NCBI RefSeq assembly: GCF_039696035.1
Contig: NZ_CP155567.1
Coordinates: 1,129,501-1,193,500, forward strand
Direction of reading: 5' to 3'
Source of the DNA: Microbulbifer sp. SAOS-129_SWC
GTDB taxonomy: Bacteria > Pseudomonadota > Gammaproteobacteria > Pseudomonadales > Cellvibrionaceae
Length of the DNA: 64,000 nucleotides
The translations under genes were made by a program, and so were the position numbers. The notes beneath the pieces were generated by a model. It worked only from the letters and a program-made list of their open reading frames with translations, did no database searches and was not told the DNA's origin. Below, piece by piece: positions 27,547 through 37,772 of the stretch (position 1 is its first letter; the number at the start of each line of letters is the position of its first letter).

Positions 27547-28851
27547 TTACACCACTGCGGCTGCGGTTGCGTAGGGACAGCAGCCGTGGCGGATGTGGTC
27601 GATAAAATCCTGTTCGAATAATTTGAGCGCGCTCTGCAGCGGTTCGGCGGCTCCGGGCGCGAGCGCGCAGAAAGTGTTGCCCGGCCCCATGCGTCGTGTC
27701 TGCTCGCGCAGCAGTTCCAGGTCTTCGGGCACGCCTTCACCACGCTCGATACGTTCGAGCACCTGCACCACCCAGGGCAATCCATCCCGGCACGGGGTGC
27801 ACCAGCCGCAGGATTCACGCGCGAAAAAGCGGCTCAGGTTCAGTACCAGGCCCACCGGGCAGGTGCGGTCGTCGAGCACGATAATGGTGCCGGTGCCCAT
27901 GCGACTGCCGGCCTTGCCGATCACGTCGTAATCCATGGCCAGGTCGAGATGGTCCGGGCCGAGAAAGTCGGTGGAGCCGCCGCCGGGTAAAAATCCTTTC
28001 AGGTGATAGCCGTCGCACATACCGCCGGCGTGCCGCTCGATAATTTCCCGAATCGGTGTGCCCATCGGCAGTTCCCAGGTGCCGGGGTTTTTTACCCGCC
28101 CGCTGACCCCGAACAGCTTGCTGCCGGCATCCTGACCGCGGCCGAGGCCCCGGTACCAGTCGATACCGAGCTCGACCAGGTGCGGGAGGTTGCACAGGGT
28201 TTCCACATTGTTGACCACGGTCGGCTTTCCCCACAGGCCGCTGACCTGGGGAAAGGGCGGTTTGGCGCGGGGCACCGCGCGCTTGCCTTCGAGGGCATTG
28301 AGCAGGGCCGTTTCCTCGCCACAGATATAGTTACCGGCGCTGCGGTGCAAATGAATTTCCAGGCTGTAGCCGCTGCCCTGGATATCCGCACCGAGCAGCC
28401 CCTGGGCATGCGACTCGTCAATGGCGTGCTGCAGGCGGCTGGCGGCCAGGTGGTATTCACCGCGGATAAAGATGTAGGCGATGCGCGCGCCGATGGCGTA
28501 GGCAGCGATGGACATGCCCTCAATCAGCAGGTGCGGATCCCGCTCCATCAACAGGCGGTCCTTGAAGGTGCCCGGCTCCATCTCGTCGGCGTTGCACACC
28601 AGGTATTTCACCGGCGGACTGTCTTCGCCGCGGGGCACGAAGCTCCACTTCAGGCCGGTATTGAAGCCGGCGCCACCGCGCCCGCGCAGGCCGGCGTCCT
28701 GGACCATTTTGATCAGGTCTTCCGGCGCTTTCTCCAGTGCCTTGCGCCAGCCGCTGTAGCCGCCGTTGCCGAGATAGCGTTCGATATCGACGGCGGTGTT
28801 GTCGGGACCCAGGTTTTTGCTGAGCGGATTAGTCAGGGGATTGGTCGGCAT
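27547..28851 (-). CDS. nuoF: NADH-quinone oxidoreductase subunit F
   Basis: NuoF binds NADH and FMN and is the electron entry point of complex I. The 434-residue protein has the nucleotide motif GRGGAGFNTGLKW, the FMN region VCNADEMEPGTFKDR and the [4Fe-4S] motif ESCGWCTPCRDG. The ATG at 28851 overlaps the end of nuoE by 23 bases; no strong ribosome binding site is seen, so coupling is likely. Confidence 0.96.
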   Translation of the reverse strand: MPTNPLTNPLSKNLGPDNTAVDIERYLGNGGYSGWRKALEKAPEDLIKMVQDAGLRGRGGAGFNTGLKWSFVPRGEDSPPVKYLVCNADEMEPGTFKDRLLMERDPHLLIEGMSIAAYAIGARIAYIFIRGEYHLAASRLQHAIDESHAQGLLGADIQGSGYSLEIHLHRSAGNYICGEETALLNALEGKRAVPRAKPPFPQVSGLWGKPTVVNNVETLCNLPHLVELGIDWYRGLGRGQDAGSKLFGVSGRVKNPGTWELPMGTPIREIIERHAGGMCDGYHLKGFLPGGGSTDFLGPDHLDLAMDYDVIGKAGSRMGTGTIIVLDDRTCPVGLVLNLSRFFARESCGWCTPCRDGLPWVVQVLERIERGEGVPEDLELLREQTRRMGPGNTFCALAPGAAEPLQSALKLFEQDFIDHIRHGCCPYATAAAVV

Positions 28852-29407
28852 GGCTTTTCTTATACTGGCTGCGCTTCGTTTCAATGAGTTCGTCGATGGA
28901 TTCTTCGGTGAGCTGGCGGTGCATTTCCTCGCCCACCATCATTACCGGGGCCTTGTCGCAATCGCCCAGACACGGGGTCTCCAGCAGCGTGAAAATACCG
29001 TCGTCGCTGGTCTGGCCGGGGGCGATATGCAGCCGGCTCTGGATATGCTGTTGCAACCTGCTGCAGCCAGTGATCCAGCAGCTGGCGCTGTTGCACAACA
29101 GCATGACCTCGCGCCCTACCGGTTGGCGGAAAATCAACTGGAAGTAGGTGGCGACGCTTTCGAGCTGCGCGACCGGAATCCCCAGGTGGGCAGATACGGC
29201 CTGCAGGGCCTCGTCGGAGACCCAGCCGCGGTGCTTCTGCACAATGCGCAGGGCCTCCAGACCGACGGAAGCCTTGTCTTCGTAGTGCGAAAACTCGCGC
29301 TCGATTTCTGCTTTTTCCGCGTCACTGAGTGCGCTTGCCTTTGCCTCGGGCCCGGTATTGCTGTGCTCCATCAATTCTGCGACTTCCGGTTCAAACATAC
29401 TGGTCAC
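28829..29407 (-). CDS. nuoE: NADH-quinone oxidoreductase subunit E
   Basis: A 192-residue thioredoxin-like subunit with one [2Fe-2S] cluster (N1a). The four cysteine ligands are in LLCNSASC and PCLGDC, matching the NuoE spacing. An N-terminal acidic extension of about 30 residues precedes the conserved domain. A second ATG three codons downstream is also possible. Confidence 0.95.
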   Translation of the reverse strand: MTSMFEPEVAELMEHSNTGPEAKASALSDAEKAEIEREFSHYEDKASVGLEALRIVQKHRGWVSDEALQAVSAHLGIPVAQLESVATYFQLIFRQPVGREVMLLCNSASCWITGCSRLQQHIQSRLHIAPGQTSDDGIFTLLETPCLGDCDKAPVMMVGEEMHRQLTEESIDELIETKRSQYKKSHADQSPD

Positions 29408-29418
29408 GGTTCCCCCTC

Positions 29419-31239
29419 CTAGCGGTCCACGTCCGCCATAACAAAGTCGATACTGGCGATGATTGCGATCAGGTCCGCCACCAGCAGGCCACGGGACATC
29501 AGCGGGATCATCTGCAGGTGCGGGAACGACGGCGTGCGAATACGCGTTCTGTAGGCGTTGGTGCCGCCGTCACTGATGATCTGGTAGCTGTTCAGGCCCT
29601 TGGTCGCCTCTACCGGGAAGCAGACTTCCCCCGCCGGCATCACCGGGCCCCAGCTGTTGTTGACGAAGTGCTGAATCAGGGTCTCGATATCCTGCATGGT
29701 CCGTTCTTTGCGCGGCGGAGTTGTCAGCGGATGATCGGATTTGTAGGGGCCTTCCGGCATGTTGTCGACGCACTGTCGAATAATGCGCAGACTCTGGTGA
29801 ATTTCCTCGACGCGTACACGGCAGCGATCGAAGCAGTCCCCTCCATCATAGACGGGAATTTCAAACTCGAATTGCTCGTAGCCGCTGTAGGGACGCCGTT
29901 TGCGCAGGTCCCATTCGAGTCCGGTGGCGCGCAGACCCGGCCCGGTTACGCCCCAGTCGAGCGCTTCGGCGGTACTGTAGACACCGATGCCGCGGGTGCG
30001 GCGCTGCAGCAGTTTGTTTTTCAGCACCATGCCCTCGTATTCGTGCAGGCGTGCCGGCATGTAGTCGAGGAACTCGCGGATCATAGTGTCCCAGCCGCGC
30101 GGCAGGTCCTGGGCTACGCCGCCGATACGGAACCAGGCCGGGTGCATTCTGCCGCCGGTGATGGCCTCGATGATGCCAAACAGCTTTTCGCGGTCGACGA
30201 ACATGTAGAACACCGGCGACATCTGGCCGATGTCCTGGGCGAAAGTGCCGTAAAACACCAGGTGGCTGGCGATGCGGAACAGTTCGCACAGCATCACGCG
30301 GATCACCTGCGCACGCGCGGGTACCGCAATACCGGCGAGCTGCTCCAGCGCCAGTACGTAAGGCAGGTTGTTCATTACGCCGCCGAGATAGTCGATACGG
30401 TCGGTGTAGGGGACATAGCTGTGCCACGCCTGCCGCTCGGCCATCTTTTCCGCACCGCGATGGTGGTAACCGATATCCGGCACCGCATCGACGATCTGCT
30501 CGCCATCCAGTTGCAGGGCGATGCGAAACACGCCGTGGACACTCGGGTGGTTGGGGCCCAGGTTCAGAAACATGAATTCGGCGCTGTCGCTGGCGCGCGC
30601 CATCCCCCATTCCTCGGGGCGGAACAGCAGGGCATCCTGCTCGCGTTCCTGCTGCTCTGCGGACAGGGTAAAGGGATCCACTTCGGTGGCGCGGGCGTGG
30701 TGATCCTTGCGCAGCGGATGTCCCTGCCAGGTCTGCGGCATGATGATGCGGCGCAGGTTGGGGTGGCCGATGAACTCGATGCCGAACAGGTCCCAGACCT
30801 CGCGCTCATACCAGTTGGCGCTGGTCCAGATCGGCGTGGCACTCGGTGCCGACAGGCGCGACTCCGGCAGTGCCACCTTGACGCGCAGGAACAGGTCGCG
30901 CTCGACGGACAATAACTGGTAAACCAGGGTGAAATCGCTCTCGGGCTGGCGCGCCTCCCGCACACCGCGGTGGGTGCGCAGCCGCTCGTCAATCGCACTG
31001 AGGTCATACAGCATGGCGAAGGGCCGGGAGATTTTTTCTTTCAGGAAACGCAACAATGGCAGCAGTTCGCGCGGGCCGACCCACAGCGTCGGCATGTCCA
31101 GGCAGTCCGGTTGCAGCCAGTAGTGGTCGTTCCCGTCGGTGCCACCGGGGTAAGACCGGCGCAGGTCGGCGATAAATGCCTCGGCAGCAGCCCGGTAGGG
31201 CGTGGGGCAGTAAACGCTGGGGGCGATTACATGGCTCAT
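29419..31239 (-). CDS. nuoC: NADH-quinone oxidoreductase subunit C/D (fused)
   Basis: A 606-residue fusion of the 30-kDa (NuoC, about residues 1-190) and 49-kDa (NuoD, about 210-606) subunits, as in Escherichia coli and relatives. NuoC part: [18 protein letters not shown] and [17 protein letters not shown]. NuoD part: [30 protein letters not shown] and the C-terminal DFVMADVDR. The ATG at 31239 with AGGAAAG upstream is preferred over one 12 codons earlier. Confidence 0.96.
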   Translation of the reverse strand: MSHVIAPSVYCPTPYRAAAEAFIADLRRSYPGGTDGNDHYWLQPDCLDMPTLWVGPRELLPLLRFLKEKISRPFAMLYDLSAIDERLRTHRGVREARQPESDFTLVYQLLSVERDLFLRVKVALPESRLSAPSATPIWTSANWYEREVWDLFGIEFIGHPNLRRIIMPQTWQGHPLRKDHHARATEVDPFTLSAEQQEREQDALLFRPEEWGMARASDSAEFMFLNLGPNHPSVHGVFRIALQLDGEQIVDAVPDIGYHHRGAEKMAERQAWHSYVPYTDRIDYLGGVMNNLPYVLALEQLAGIAVPARAQVIRVMLCELFRIASHLVFYGTFAQDIGQMSPVFYMFVDREKLFGIIEAITGGRMHPAWFRIGGVAQDLPRGWDTMIREFLDYMPARLHEYEGMVLKNKLLQRRTRGIGVYSTAEALDWGVTGPGLRATGLEWDLRKRRPYSGYEQFEFEIPVYDGGDCFDRCRVRVEEIHQSLRIIRQCVDNMPEGPYKSDHPLTTPPRKERTMQDIETLIQHFVNNSWGPVMPAGEVCFPVEATKGLNSYQIISDGGTNAYRTRIRTPSFPHLQMIPLMSRGLLVADLIAIIASIDFVMADVDR

Positions 31240-31299
31240 AGGCTTTCCTGTTGCGCGTTTCTTCCCTCTCCCCAAAGGGCAGTGGGGACTGTTGGGTGC

Positions 31300-31956
31300 C
31301 TAGACGGCGTCCGGCGCGCGCAGTTTGTCCGCGCGCATACGCTCGTCCCGCAGCTCATCGCGGAAACTGGGTTTTTCGATTCGGCGCACACCGTGGTCGT
31401 CCACCACCCAGCTGAGGCCACGCCGCTCGGCGGCAACGGCTTTCTGCAGTAAGGTCAGCCCCTGCATCAGGGCTTCCGGGCGCGGCGGACAGCCGGGAAC
31501 ATAGACGTCTACCGGCAGGAAGCGGTCGACGCCCTGGACCACGCTGTAGATATCGTACATGCCGCCGGAGTTGGCACAGGAGCCCATGGAAATAACCCAG
31601 CGTGGTTCCATCATCTGTTCATACAGGCGTTGTAACACCGGGGCCATTTTCATAAATACCGTGCCAGAGATAACGATCAGGTCTGCCTGGCGCGGCGTGG
31701 CGCGGATCACTTCCGAACCGAAGCGGGAAATGTCGTGGCGGCTGGTGAACGCGGTGGCCATTTCCACGTAGCAACAGGACAGGCCGAAATTGAATGGCCA
31801 CAGCGAGTTGGCACGACCCCAGGCCACCAGGTCCTCGAGTTTGGTCAGCAGGATGTTGCGCTTGATTTCCTCGGAGAAAATTTCTGCGTCAGACTGCCCG
31901 CTGCTCGCGGCGATCAGGTTGTCGTCCTGGCTTGCGTTGGTTAATTTCCAGCGCAT
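31300..31956 (-). CDS. nuoB: NADH-quinone oxidoreductase subunit B
   Basis: A 218-residue peripheral subunit holding the N2 [4Fe-4S] cluster, the last carrier before quinone. The tandem-cysteine motif [10 protein letters not shown], plus [10 protein letters not shown] and [11 protein letters not shown], give all four ligands. Position after nuoA is standard. Confidence 0.97.
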   Translation of the reverse strand: MRWKLTNASQDDNLIAASSGQSDAEIFSEEIKRNILLTKLEDLVAWGRANSLWPFNFGLSCCYVEMATAFTSRHDISRFGSEVIRATPRQADLIVISGTVFMKMAPVLQRLYEQMMEPRWVISMGSCANSGGMYDIYSVVQGVDRFLPVDVYVPGCPPRPEALMQGLTLLQKAVAAERRGLSWVVDDHGVRRIEKPSFRDELRDERMRADKLRAPDAV

Positions 31957-31979
31957 GGCGTTTCCTTTTCGTTGCCGGG

Positions 31980-32399
31980 TTATTGTCGTTGCGTTGTGTC
32001 GCTGCTCTGCAGGCTCAATTGGCGCCCGCCCCAGTCGAGGGCGCCGAGCCGCCAGAGGTAGATCAGGCCGGCGAGCAGGATGGCGATAAAGATGGCGGCC
32101 TCGATAAAACCTTCCACACCGGTCTCACGGAACGCAATGGACCAGCTGAACAGGTAAATGGCTTCGAGATCGAACACAATGAAGAGAATGGCGACCAGGT
32201 AGTAGGACACCGAGAGCCGCAGGCGCGCGCTACCCTGCGACACAATGCCGGACTCGTAGGGTTCATCGGTAGCTTTTTCGTGGCGGCGCTGACCCAGTAC
32301 ATAGGACAAGCCCAGCATCAGCGCGATCAATACGAAAACGGCCAGGCTGTAGACAACCAGGGGCCAAATAACCTGGCTGGATATGGTTGTTGAATTCAA
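31980..32399 (-). CDS. nuoA: NADH-quinone oxidoreductase subunit A
   Basis: A 139-residue membrane protein with three helices and the family motif [38 protein letters not shown] region (conserved acidic FDLE). It is the first gene of the nuo operon. The best start is TTG at 32399, with GGAGAG about 6 bases upstream; no ATG gives a complete first helix. A poor start codon on the lead gene may limit complex I synthesis. Confidence 0.93.
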   Translation of the reverse strand: MNSTTISSQVIWPLVVYSLAVFVLIALMLGLSYVLGQRRHEKATDEPYESGIVSQGSARLRLSVSYYLVAILFIVFDLEAIYLFSWSIAFRETGVEGFIEAAIFIAILLAGLIYLWRLGALDWGGRQLSLQSSDTTQRQ

Positions 32400-32507
32400 C
32401 TTCTCTCTCCAGATTCGCTGGTGCGGCTAACGCTGCGCCAATTTATTTTTGCTGTAAATCTGTATGCCCCCTTTGTGCCAGCTCGGTAAGAGCGAGCTTG
32501 TCAGGGT

Positions 32508-32520
32508 GTACCACTGGTAC
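32508..32520. promoter_or_regulatory. 13-bp palindrome upstream of nuoA
   Basis: GTACCACTGGTAC is a perfect palindrome about its central base, 109 bp before the nuoA start, in the AT-richer leader region. It may be an operator; the factor is unknown. Confidence 0.35.
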
Positions 32521-32577
32521 CGATTGGATTGAAAAGATTGTTCTTTTGTATTTATTTGCAGGAAGTTTCAGACAGAA

Positions 32578-32605
32578 AAAATAGTCGGGTTTTCCCGTTT
32601 CGCAA
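32578..32605 (-). promoter_or_regulatory. Possible nuo operon promoter
   Basis: On the minus strand TTGCGA (32605-32600) and TATTTT (32583-32578) are separated by 16 bases, within an AT-rich stretch upstream of nuoA. The leader would be about 170 bases long. The match is modest. No other gene is visible between 32400 and 32823. Confidence 0.35.
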
Positions 32606-32735
32606 TGCCGTTGCGATTTTATAAAGCTTTACTGTCGTGGAAACCAGTGTGGGGTAGGATCGATTGATTCTTAGTTATTGTTTTCTTATGTGAATAATTT
32701 CTGAAGTTTTTTGTGACAGCGGGGCGCTTCAATAC

Positions 32736-32763
32736 AACTCCGGGGCCAACTGGCCCCGGAGTT
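32736..32763. terminator. 13-bp perfect hairpin after the metzincin-like gene
   Basis: Arms AACTCCGGGGCCA and TGGCCCCGGAGTT are separated by two bases, 60 bases after the stop of the minus-strand metalloprotease-like gene. No T-run follows on that strand. Confidence 0.5.
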
Positions 32764-32823
32764 CTGGCGCGTATAACGCTCCGGTAGTCTGAGCGACCGA
32801 CCGGGGGAGGCGTTAGCGTGCGG

Positions 32824-33615
32824 TCAGTGCTGGTGGCTGCCGTCTTGCGGCACCAGCAGTACGTGGTGGATCCACAGGCCGCCGTCAGGGCGGGATGCGA
32901 CCCAGGTCTCGTGGCGGCTGTCGCTGTGCACGCGCACACCCATCGGAATATTGCCGCGCATTTTGCACTTCTTACCGTGGCAAGTGCCGCCACCGCTGGA
33001 GGAACCGTCGTCGTAGCTGTTGTAGCTGTCCAGATGGCTGTAAATGTCAGACAGCATCTGGTAGTCGTGCTGGTTCGGCCACTGGCTGTTCGGGTCGCTC
33101 GAGTAGTCCATGCAGGTGCCCTGACTGCTGCCGTCTTCACTGGTGTGGCCGAGGCCGAATACGTGGCCCACTTCCTGGCACATCACGTGGTTTTTCTCCG
33201 CCGGATCCTGCCAGTAAGACGAATAGCTGTCGTTCATCTTGGAGGTGCCCTGGTCGATATGACCGTTGCTGTCGAGGCCGATGGTCGCCAGGCCGAGCCA
33301 GCCGTTGTTGCCGTACGCGGCATTGCAGACGCGAATCTGACCGGTGACCGCGGGGCAGCGCTTGCGAGTTCTGCTGCTGTCATCGGCGGAGGTGATTGCC
33401 AGATTGAGCACGTTGGAGGAGGACCATTCCGACAGGGTGTCGTTCAGCTGTTGCTGCCAGTCGGGAGTGACGCTGTCGATTACCTGCAAATTCACCGGGT
33501 TGGCGGTTCGCGCCCAGTGATAATTGTTCCAGCTGTGATTGGCGGCGGCGCCGGCACTCAGCAGTGAGATAGAAAGACCCAGGGCAAGTTTGTATTTGGA
33601 GAAATATGAAGACAT
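32824..33615 (-). CDS. Secreted metzincin-like protein with altered zinc motif
   Basis: A 263-residue exported protein (signal peptide ending near AGAAA, residue 25). The segment CQEVGHVFGLGH has the layout of the metzincin motif HExxHxxGxxH, but Gln147 replaces the first zinc-binding His; Glu148, His151 and His157 remain. A following CMDYSSDP could be the Met-turn. The C-terminal part has a Ser/Gly linker and a short His-rich region. Similar CQEVGH-type sequences are, to my memory, found in other bacterial matrixin-like proteins, so this is probably a family trait. Whether it is an active protease is open. Confidence 0.65.
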   Translation of the reverse strand: MSSYFSKYKLALGLSISLLSAGAAANHSWNNYHWARTANPVNLQVIDSVTPDWQQQLNDTLSEWSSSNVLNLAITSADDSSRTRKRCPAVTGQIRVCNAAYGNNGWLGLATIGLDSNGHIDQGTSKMNDSYSSYWQDPAEKNHVMCQEVGHVFGLGHTSEDGSSQGTCMDYSSDPNSQWPNQHDYQMLSDIYSHLDSYNSYDDGSSSGGGTCHGKKCKMRGNIPMGVRVHSDSRHETWVASRPDGGLWIHHVLLVPQDGSHQH

Positions 33616-33807
33616 AGGTGTTTGTCCTTAACATTGTAGTTTTTTGAGACAACTGTGCGCGAATAGCGAAACTGCTATCCGAGTGCACCGGACTTCATGC
33701 ACAACACGATCCTAAAACCGCTGCAGGAAATCTGTAAAGGTTGCATAGAGGAGGGATTGGCGTTTTGCGCGGGCGTCGACAGTGGAGTTTTACCGGAATC
33801 AGGATTA

Positions 33808-33890
33808 GCTGGCGCTTCTTTTTCTTCGCTGCGCGATTTTATGTGCTGGCTGGCGCTTTCTTTATTTTTGCAGTGCGATTTATTGCGCTG
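33808..33890. repeat. Degenerate 41/42-bp tandem duplication
   Basis: Copy A (33808-33848) and copy B (33849-33890) both begin GCTGGCGCTT and end in a GATTT...GCTG block, and abut exactly. They differ at about ten positions and one inserted base. Confidence 0.65.
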
Positions 33891-33932
33891 GATCGCGCAT
33901 TTGATGGGGAGTCATTGTGATTTTCTGGTGAT

Positions 33933-33967
33933 CCCCGCGCACTGCGCAAAAGGCGCAGTGCGCGGGG
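33933..33967. terminator. 15-bp perfect hairpin after valS
   Basis: Arms CCCCGCGCACTGCGC and GCGCAGTGCGCGGGG with a five-base loop lie 15 bases after the valS stop (minus strand). The stem is very strong but no T-run follows. Confidence 0.6.
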
Positions 33968-33981
33968 CACAGACGTACAGA

Positions 33982-36753
33982 TTAGAGGTCCGCGAGGGCC
34001 TGCAGTTGTTGATTCAGGCGTTGCTGTGCGCCCTGCATGTCGGCGAGCCTGTCCCGTTCTTTGGCGACCACCGCTTCCGGGGCCTTGTCGACAAACTTCG
34101 GATTTTTCAGCTTGCCTTCCACGCGCGCCAGTTCCTTGGATAGCTTGTCGATTTCCTTCTGCAGGCGCGCGCTCTCGGCCTGCACGTCGATCAGGCCGGC
34201 CATGGGTACCAGCAGTTCCATCTCGCCCACCAGCGCGGTGGCGGAGACCGGCGCGCTGTCACCGCTTTCCAGCCAGTCGATGGATTCGAGGCTGGCGAGC
34301 TTGGCGAGCAGGCTGCGGGCCTTTTGCAACAGCTCCTTGTCGCGCGCGGAGCCGCCGCGCAGGATCAGCGGAATTTTTTTCGCCGGGGAGATATTCATCT
34401 CGCCGCGGATATTGCGCACGCCCTCGATCACCTGCTTGAGCCAGGCGATGGCGGCCTCGGCTTCACTGTCGATGCGGTGCGCGTCGGCTTCCGGGTATGG
34501 TTGCAGCATGATGGTGTCGCCGCTCTTGCCGGCGAGGTCTTTCACGCGCTGCCAGATTTCCTCGGTGATAAACGGCATCAGCGGGTGTGCCAGGCGCAGC
34601 ACGGTTTCCAGCACGCGGATCAGGGTGCGGCGGGTGCCTTTCTTGATTGCCCCGGAGGCGTTGTCATCCCACAGTACCGGCTTGGACAGTTCCAGGTACC
34701 AGCTGCAGTACTCGCCCCAGATAAAGTCGTACAGCGCCTGGGAGGCCAGGTCGAAGCGGTAGCTGTCCATCGCCTCGCGCACGGTGATTTCGGTGCGCTG
34801 CAGCTGGGAGATGATCCAGCGGTCGGCGAGGCTCAGTTCGAAATCCTCGCTGCCGTCCTGGCCACAGTCCTGGCCGTCGCAGTTCTGCAGCACGTAGCGC
34901 GACGCGTTCCAGATCTTGTTGCAGAAGTTGCGGAAGCCCTCGATGCGGCCCACGTCGAACTTGATATCGCGGCCGGTGGAGGCGAGCGAGTAGTAGGTGT
35001 AGCGCAGGGCATCGGTGCCGTAGGCGGCGAGACCCTCGGGGAATTCCTTGCGGGTCTGCTTTTCGATCTTGTCGCGCAGGTGCGGCTGCATCATGCCGCT
35101 GGTGCGCTTCTGCACCAGGCTTTCCAGGTCGATGCCGTCGATCAGGTCGATCGGGTCGAGCACATTGCCCTTGGACTTGGACATCTTCTGCCCGTGGCTG
35201 TCGCGCACCAGGCCGTGCACGTACACGGTGTGGAAGGGCACTTCCTTCTTGAAATACAGGGTCAGCATCATCATGCGCGCGACCCAGAAGAAGATGATGT
35301 CGAAGCCGGTGACCAGCACGCTGGTCGGATGGAACGCCGCCAGCTCCGGGGTTTCTTCCGGCCAGCCGAGGGTACCGAAGGTCCACAGGCCGGAGGAGAA
35401 CCAGGTATCCAGCACGTCTTCATCCTGGCTCAGGGCGATATCGCCGAGGTTGTGCTTCTCGCGCACTTCCTCTTCCGTGCGGCCGACATAGACATTGCCG
35501 TCGTTGTCGTACCAGGCCGGGATGCGGTGCCCCCACCACAGCTGGCGCGAGATGCACCAGTCTTGGATATCACGCATCCAGGAGAAGTACATGTTCTGGT
35601 AGTTGTTGGGCACGAAGTTCACGCGGCCGTCTTCCACCGCGGCGATGGCGTCCTCCGCCAGCGGCTGGGTCTTCACGTACCACTGGTCGGTGAGCCACGG
35701 TTCGATGACGACGCCGGAGCGGTCGCCGCGCGGCACTTTCAAGGTGTGCGGTTCGACTTTCTCCAGCAGGCCGAGATCGTCCAGGTCGTCGACGACCTGC
35801 TTACGCGCGGCGAAGCGCTCCATGCCGTGGTATTTTTCCGGTACGTTTTCATTGAGATTGGCGTCGGCGTCGAGGATGTTGATCATCTCGAGGCTGTGGC
35901 GCTGGCCCATCTCGTAGTCGTTGAAGTCGTGCGCCGGGGTGATCTTCACACAGCCGGTGCCGAATTCGCGATCGACGTAGTCGTCGCCAATGATCGGGAT
36001 CTCGCGATCCGCCAGCGGCAGTTTGATGGTCTTGCCGATCAGGTGCTGGTAGCGCTCGTCTTCCGGGTGCACGGCCACGGCGGTATCGCCGAGCATGGTT
36101 TCCGGGCGGGTAGTGGCGACGACGAGATGACCGCTGCCGTCGGACAGCGGGTAGCGGAAGTGCCACAGGTGACCCTGCTCTTCCTCGTTCAGCACTTCCA
36201 GGTCGGAAATGGCGGTGTGCAGTTTCGGATCCCAGTTCACCAGGCGCTTGCCGCGGTAGATCAGGTCGTCTTCATACAGGCGGATAAAGACTTCCTGCAC
36301 CGCCTTGTAGAAGCCGTCGTCCATGGTGAAGCGCTCGCGCGACCAGTCCGGGCTGGCGCCGAGGCGGCGCAGCTGGCGGGTGATATTGCCGCCGGATTCT
36401 TCCTTCCACTCCCATACCTTCTCGATGAACTTGTCGCGACCCAGCTCGTGGCGGGTCTTGCCTTCCGCCGCCAGCAGCCGCTCCACCACCATCTGGGTGG
36501 CGATGCCGGCGTGGTCGGTGCCCACCTGCCACAGGGTGTTGTCGCCCTGCATGCGGTGGTAGCGGACCAGCGCGTCCATGATGGATTCCTGGAAACCGTG
36601 GCCCATATGCAGGCTGCCGGTGACGTTCGGCGGCGGGATCATGATGCTGTAGGGCTTGGCGGTGGTGTCGCCGGAGGGCTTGAAGTAGCCGCTCTCTTCC
36701 CAGGTCTTGTACCACTGCTGTTCGATAGCGTTGGGCTGGTATGTCTTGTCCAT
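33982..36753 (-). CDS. valS: Valyl-tRNA synthetase
   Basis: Class I aminoacyl-tRNA synthetase, 923 residues. The HIGH-type signature is [13 protein letters not shown] (near residue 42-54) and the KMSKS loop is QKMSKSKGN. The editing domain, anticodon-binding domain and the C-terminal coiled-coil arm (from about residue 860, [20 protein letters not shown]) are all present. It lies downstream of holC and a disordered protein gene, an order shared with pseudomonads, and has its own promoter. Confidence 0.98.
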   Translation of the reverse strand: MDKTYQPNAIEQQWYKTWEESGYFKPSGDTTAKPYSIMIPPPNVTGSLHMGHGFQESIMDALVRYHRMQGDNTLWQVGTDHAGIATQMVVERLLAAEGKTRHELGRDKFIEKVWEWKEESGGNITRQLRRLGASPDWSRERFTMDDGFYKAVQEVFIRLYEDDLIYRGKRLVNWDPKLHTAISDLEVLNEEEQGHLWHFRYPLSDGSGHLVVATTRPETMLGDTAVAVHPEDERYQHLIGKTIKLPLADREIPIIGDDYVDREFGTGCVKITPAHDFNDYEMGQRHSLEMINILDADANLNENVPEKYHGMERFAARKQVVDDLDDLGLLEKVEPHTLKVPRGDRSGVVIEPWLTDQWYVKTQPLAEDAIAAVEDGRVNFVPNNYQNMYFSWMRDIQDWCISRQLWWGHRIPAWYDNDGNVYVGRTEEEVREKHNLGDIALSQDEDVLDTWFSSGLWTFGTLGWPEETPELAAFHPTSVLVTGFDIIFFWVARMMMLTLYFKKEVPFHTVYVHGLVRDSHGQKMSKSKGNVLDPIDLIDGIDLESLVQKRTSGMMQPHLRDKIEKQTRKEFPEGLAAYGTDALRYTYYSLASTGRDIKFDVGRIEGFRNFCNKIWNASRYVLQNCDGQDCGQDGSEDFELSLADRWIISQLQRTEITVREAMDSYRFDLASQALYDFIWGEYCSWYLELSKPVLWDDNASGAIKKGTRRTLIRVLETVLRLAHPLMPFITEEIWQRVKDLAGKSGDTIMLQPYPEADAHRIDSEAEAAIAWLKQVIEGVRNIRGEMNISPAKKIPLILRGGSARDKELLQKARSLLAKLASLESIDWLESGDSAPVSATALVGEMELLVPMAGLIDVQAESARLQKEIDKLSKELARVEGKLKNPKFVDKAPEAVVAKERDRLADMQGAQQRLNQQLQALADL

Positions 36754-36845
36754 GCGCGTGGGGGAACCTTGTGTTGACTGACTGCGGGGCGCGAGCAGGC
36801 TCAGCTTAGTGCGGCCGGGGCTCGGGGCGCGCCAAAAAGGCGGGA

Positions 36846-36873
36846 ATTATACCGTTGCGGCGGGGGCCGGCAA
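36846..36873 (-). promoter_or_regulatory. valS promoter
   Basis: On the minus strand TTGCCG (36873-36868) and a perfect TATAAT (36851-36846) are spaced by 16 bases. The leader to the valS ATG would be about 85 bases. Confidence 0.65.
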
Positions 36874-36902
36874 AAGGGGGATCGTAACGGGCTGGCCGGT
36901 GA

Positions 36903-37751
36903 TCAGCGCTTGGCTTCGAGTTCGTCGACCATCAGCTCGATTCGGGCGCGCAACTGGCGCTCCAGCTCCGGCAGCTGCCGGGCCACCAGCCGGTCGATCA
37001 GTTGCTGGCGTTGCTTTGCGCGTTCGTCCGGAGTGGCCGCCTGCTCGGCAACCTCTGGCTCGGCGGTCCCGTCTGCCGCCGTCGCAGCGGCGCTGCTGAA
37101 GTCGTCTGGGGTGGGCTGATCCGGGGCGGCGGTGTCCGTGGCCGGGGTCAGAGCTTCGCTCGCCGCGAGTGGGGCCGCGCCCTCTGCTGCGTTTACCGGG
37201 GCGCTTGCCGTTGCCGCGGGGGCGAGCGGGGCCGCTTCACTTTTGGGGACGCGGCCACCGGTCAGGCGCGCGCGGATATGCGCGGGCAGGAAGGGGTTTT
37301 CCGGCGGTGGTGCATGGTCCTCTGCCCCGAACAGCTCTTGCTGCTGTTCCGATGGTGGCTGCACAGGGGGCTGTGTCGCGGTTTTTGTGGTGGGCAGTGG
37401 GGCCATCACGGAGGCGGGCTCAGCGGCTGGATCGGGCAGGTCCTGCAGGGGGCGCAACAGGGCGCGGTCGGCTTCATTCAGCTCGGCCGGGTACTCCTCT
37501 GGCAGCTCTTCGTCCACTGGCGAGAACAGGATTGGCAGTTCACTCTCATCGAGCGGCTCCTGTTCCGGGGCGCGCTGCGGCGCCGGAGCTGGCGGCTTGG
37601 CGGCGGAGCCGGCTACCTGGTCGAGCAGGGGGATGTCGCCGAGCTCTTCGCTGCCGAGCAGGTCGCGCAGGGAACTGAGTTCGTCGAGCAGCTCGTTGGG
37701 GGGAGTGCCCTGGTGGCCGCGTTGCCTGTTTTTCTTTTTCCGAGCGGACAT
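36903..37751 (-). CDS. Disordered acidic/proline-rich protein of unknown function
   Basis: A 282-residue cytosolic protein between holC and valS. It begins with a basic stretch (MSARKKKNRQRG), continues with an acidic segment rich in Leu, Glu and Pro, then a long Ala/Pro low-complexity region (about 90-225), and ends with a predicted helix (ERAKQRQQLIDRLVARQLPELERQLRARIEL region). There are no enzyme motifs. Pseudomonads also have an uncharacterised gene in this place, so it is probably conserved by position; its role is not known. Confidence 0.7.
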   Translation of the reverse strand: MSARKKKNRQRGHQGTPPNELLDELSSLRDLLGSEELGDIPLLDQVAGSAAKPPAPAPQRAPEQEPLDESELPILFSPVDEELPEEYPAELNEADRALLRPLQDLPDPAAEPASVMAPLPTTKTATQPPVQPPSEQQQELFGAEDHAPPPENPFLPAHIRARLTGGRVPKSEAAPLAPAATASAPVNAAEGAAPLAASEALTPATDTAAPDQPTPDDFSSAAATAADGTAEPEVAEQAATPDERAKQRQQLIDRLVARQLPELERQLRARIELMVDELEAKR

Positions 37752-37772
37752 GAATGCGGGTTGCGCCTGGAG

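Larger units (their letters stand above)
33616..33981. other. Non-coding spacer between the metzincin-like gene and valS
   Basis: A 366-base gap with no convincing gene. It contains the tandem 41/42-bp repeat at 33808 and the long hairpin at 33933. A possible frame at 33697 runs into the valS antisense strand and is rejected. Confidence 0.6.

Noticed and set aside
32464..32480. A sigma-54-like sequence upstream of nuoA (TGGCAC-N5-GGGCA on the minus strand)
   Set aside because: The GG and GC spacing fits, but the TT before GC is missing, and nuo operons are not usually sigma-54 dependent.
33697..34143. A 148-codon plus-strand frame in the spacer next to valS
   Set aside because: It runs through a strong hairpin and into the antisense strand of valS; no ribosome binding site or family likeness.
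34324..36777. An 817-codon open frame on the plus strand opposite valS
   Set aside because: It is a mirror of the valS frame and its composition is typical of antisense translation.
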